Source of the DNA: Gammaproteobacteria bacterium | GTDB taxonomy: Bacteria > Pseudomonadota > Gammaproteobacteria > HK1 | NCBI GenBank assembly: GCA_013042035.1 | Contig: JABDQX010000074.1 | Coordinates: forward strand, 1 to 6,552 | Direction of reading: 5' to 3' | DNA length: 6,552 nucleotides | In this document: one piece after another, positions 5,811 through 6,552 of the stretch | Numbering within the stretch: the stretch's first letter is position 1 | Layout of the letters: the number at the start of each line of letters is the position of its first letter | Translations under genes and position numbers: made by a program | The notes under the pieces: generated by a model | Databases searched by the model: none | The model's input: only the letters and a program-made list of their open reading frames with translations | What the model was told of the DNA's origin: nothing

Positions 5811-6552
5811 TGAAAAAGAGCGCCGCGGCTGAGAAAACACGCTTTTCCCATGCCGCTTTATTACCTGCCGAGATCGTCACTATTCTCGACGGCTATTCAG
5901 CACCGTCGGTTCTGATAAGCGCCGATTACCGGATTCTCGCGGCAAACCACGCCTATAGGGATCACTATGCCCGGGATCGGGATCCTTGCCAGCAACACTG
6001 CTATACGGTTTCTCACGATAGTGAGGTGCCCTGTGATCAGGCCGGGGAACAGTGCCCATTACAAAATAGTCGAGCCACGGGGGAACCGCATCGGCTTTTG
6101 CACGTACATCATACGCCCCATGGTGCCGAACACGTGGATGTGGAAACCCGGCCGATACGAAACGAAATCGGCGAAATCCTCTACTACGTGGAGATCCTGC
6201 GACACGTCGGTATCGCGAGCACGGACTCGAAGGCCCATGGTCTGGTGGGGAATTCACCGGCTTTCAATCGGATGCTGGAACTTGTCCAGCGGGTTGCCAT
6301 GAGCGAGGCAACCGTGTTGCTCCTTGGCGAGTCCGGGACAGGAAAAGAATTGGTCGCGCGGGCGATCCACGCGGCCAGTAAACGGGCACGGCAACCCTTT
6401 GTGCCCGTGGAATGCTCCGGTCTTACCGAACCACTATTCGAAAGCGAGCTTTTCGGCCACGAGAAGGGGGCGTTTACCGGGGCATATACCCGAAAGATCG
6501 GACTGGTGGAGTCCGCCCATGGTGGGACCATGTTGCTCGATGAGATTGGGGA
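5810..6552 (+). CDS. Sigma-54-dependent transcriptional activator with Cys/His-rich PAS-like sensor (partial, 3' end outside window)
   Basis: The frame opened by ATG at 5810 runs uninterrupted to the window edge, giving 247 residues. Residues about 20-132 look like a PAS sensor (SVLISADYRILAANHAY early, then VETRPIRNEIGEILYYVEIL). It contains an unusual set of thiols and imidazoles: C60, H63, C64, H69, C75 and C82 in the pattern C-x3-C-Y-x-V-S-H-x5-C-x6-C-P-L, followed by H98-V-H-H. From about 144 starts the AAA+ domain: LVGNSPAFNRMLELV, Walker A GESGTGKE (173-180), the sigma-54-contacting loop GAFTGA (220-225) and Walker B MLLDEIG (241-247). The remaining AAA+ part and the expected helix-turn-helix lie beyond the window. 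There is no phospho-receiver domain, so it should sense its signal directly. An in-frame TAA at 5804-5806 fixes the start; the ribosome binding site is weak. It is divergent from the oxidoreductase operon and is its likely activator. Confidence 0.93.
   Translation, partial: MKKSAAAEKTRFSHAALLPAEIVTILDGYSAPSVLISADYRILAANHAYRDHYARDRDPCQQHCYTVSHDSEVPCDQAGEQCPLQNSRATGEPHRLLHVHHTPHGAEHVDVETRPIRNEIGEILYYVEILRHVGIASTDSKAHGLVGNSPAFNRMLELVQRVAMSEATVLLLGESGTGKELVARAIHAASKRARQPFVPVECSGLTEPLFESELFGHEKGAFTGAYTRKIGLVESAHGGTMLLDEIG

Noticed and set aside
6184..6531. Minus-strand open frame within the regulator
   Set aside because: It is antisense to the Walker A and GAFTGA region of the sigma-54 activator, which is unambiguous on the plus strand.

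Overview
The window holds a complete gene set for a periplasm-facing, membrane-anchored molybdopterin oxidoreductase of the CISM (DMSO reductase) superfamily, with a divergent sigma-54 activator beside it. The minus strand encodes, in transcription order, a Tat-exported catalytic subunit (5488-2702), a four-cluster ferredoxin subunit (2705-2091), an eight-helix NrfD/PsrC quinone-reactive anchor (2091-1129) and, after a gap, a TorD-type assembly chaperone (805-251). The A-B and B-C junctions overlap (ATGA and TAATG), so the three structural subunits look translationally coupled. The layout matches Psr/Phs/Sre/Pad/Arx-type enzymes. The substrate cannot be fixed from sequence; a sulfur compound (polysulfide, sulfur, thiosulfate or tetrathionate) or a PadB-type organic substrate are the main options.

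On the plus strand from 5810 to the window edge is the N-terminal part of a bacterial enhancer-binding protein. It has a PAS-like sensor rich in Cys and His, then a sigma-54 AAA+ domain with Walker A and GAFTGA motifs. The 321-bp divergent intergenic region contains a near-consensus -24/-12 sigma-54 promoter reading into the oxidoreductase operon, plus several inverted repeats. The obvious model is that the regulator senses a redox or sulfur signal through its thiols and switches on the operon with sigma-54 RNA polymerase.

Between the anchor gene and the chaperone gene is a 323-bp gap. It contains a strong intrinsic terminator (1041-1070) followed by an almost fully palindromic element of about 173 bp (837-1009) with the architecture of a MITE. 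Its two arms pair with each other over nearly their whole length. It ends about 31 bp before the chaperone start, so the chaperone is separated from its operon and any original promoter may have been displaced.

At the left edge, positions 2-196 encode the C-terminal 64 residues of what looks like a DUF4143-type ATPase, convergent with the chaperone gene. It is unrelated to the respiratory genes.

The organism is most likely a proteobacterium (sigma-54, Tat, TorD/NrfD gene set, AGGAG-type ribosome binding sites). An anaerobically respiring or sulfur-metabolising gamma- or betaproteobacterium would fit, but that is inference.
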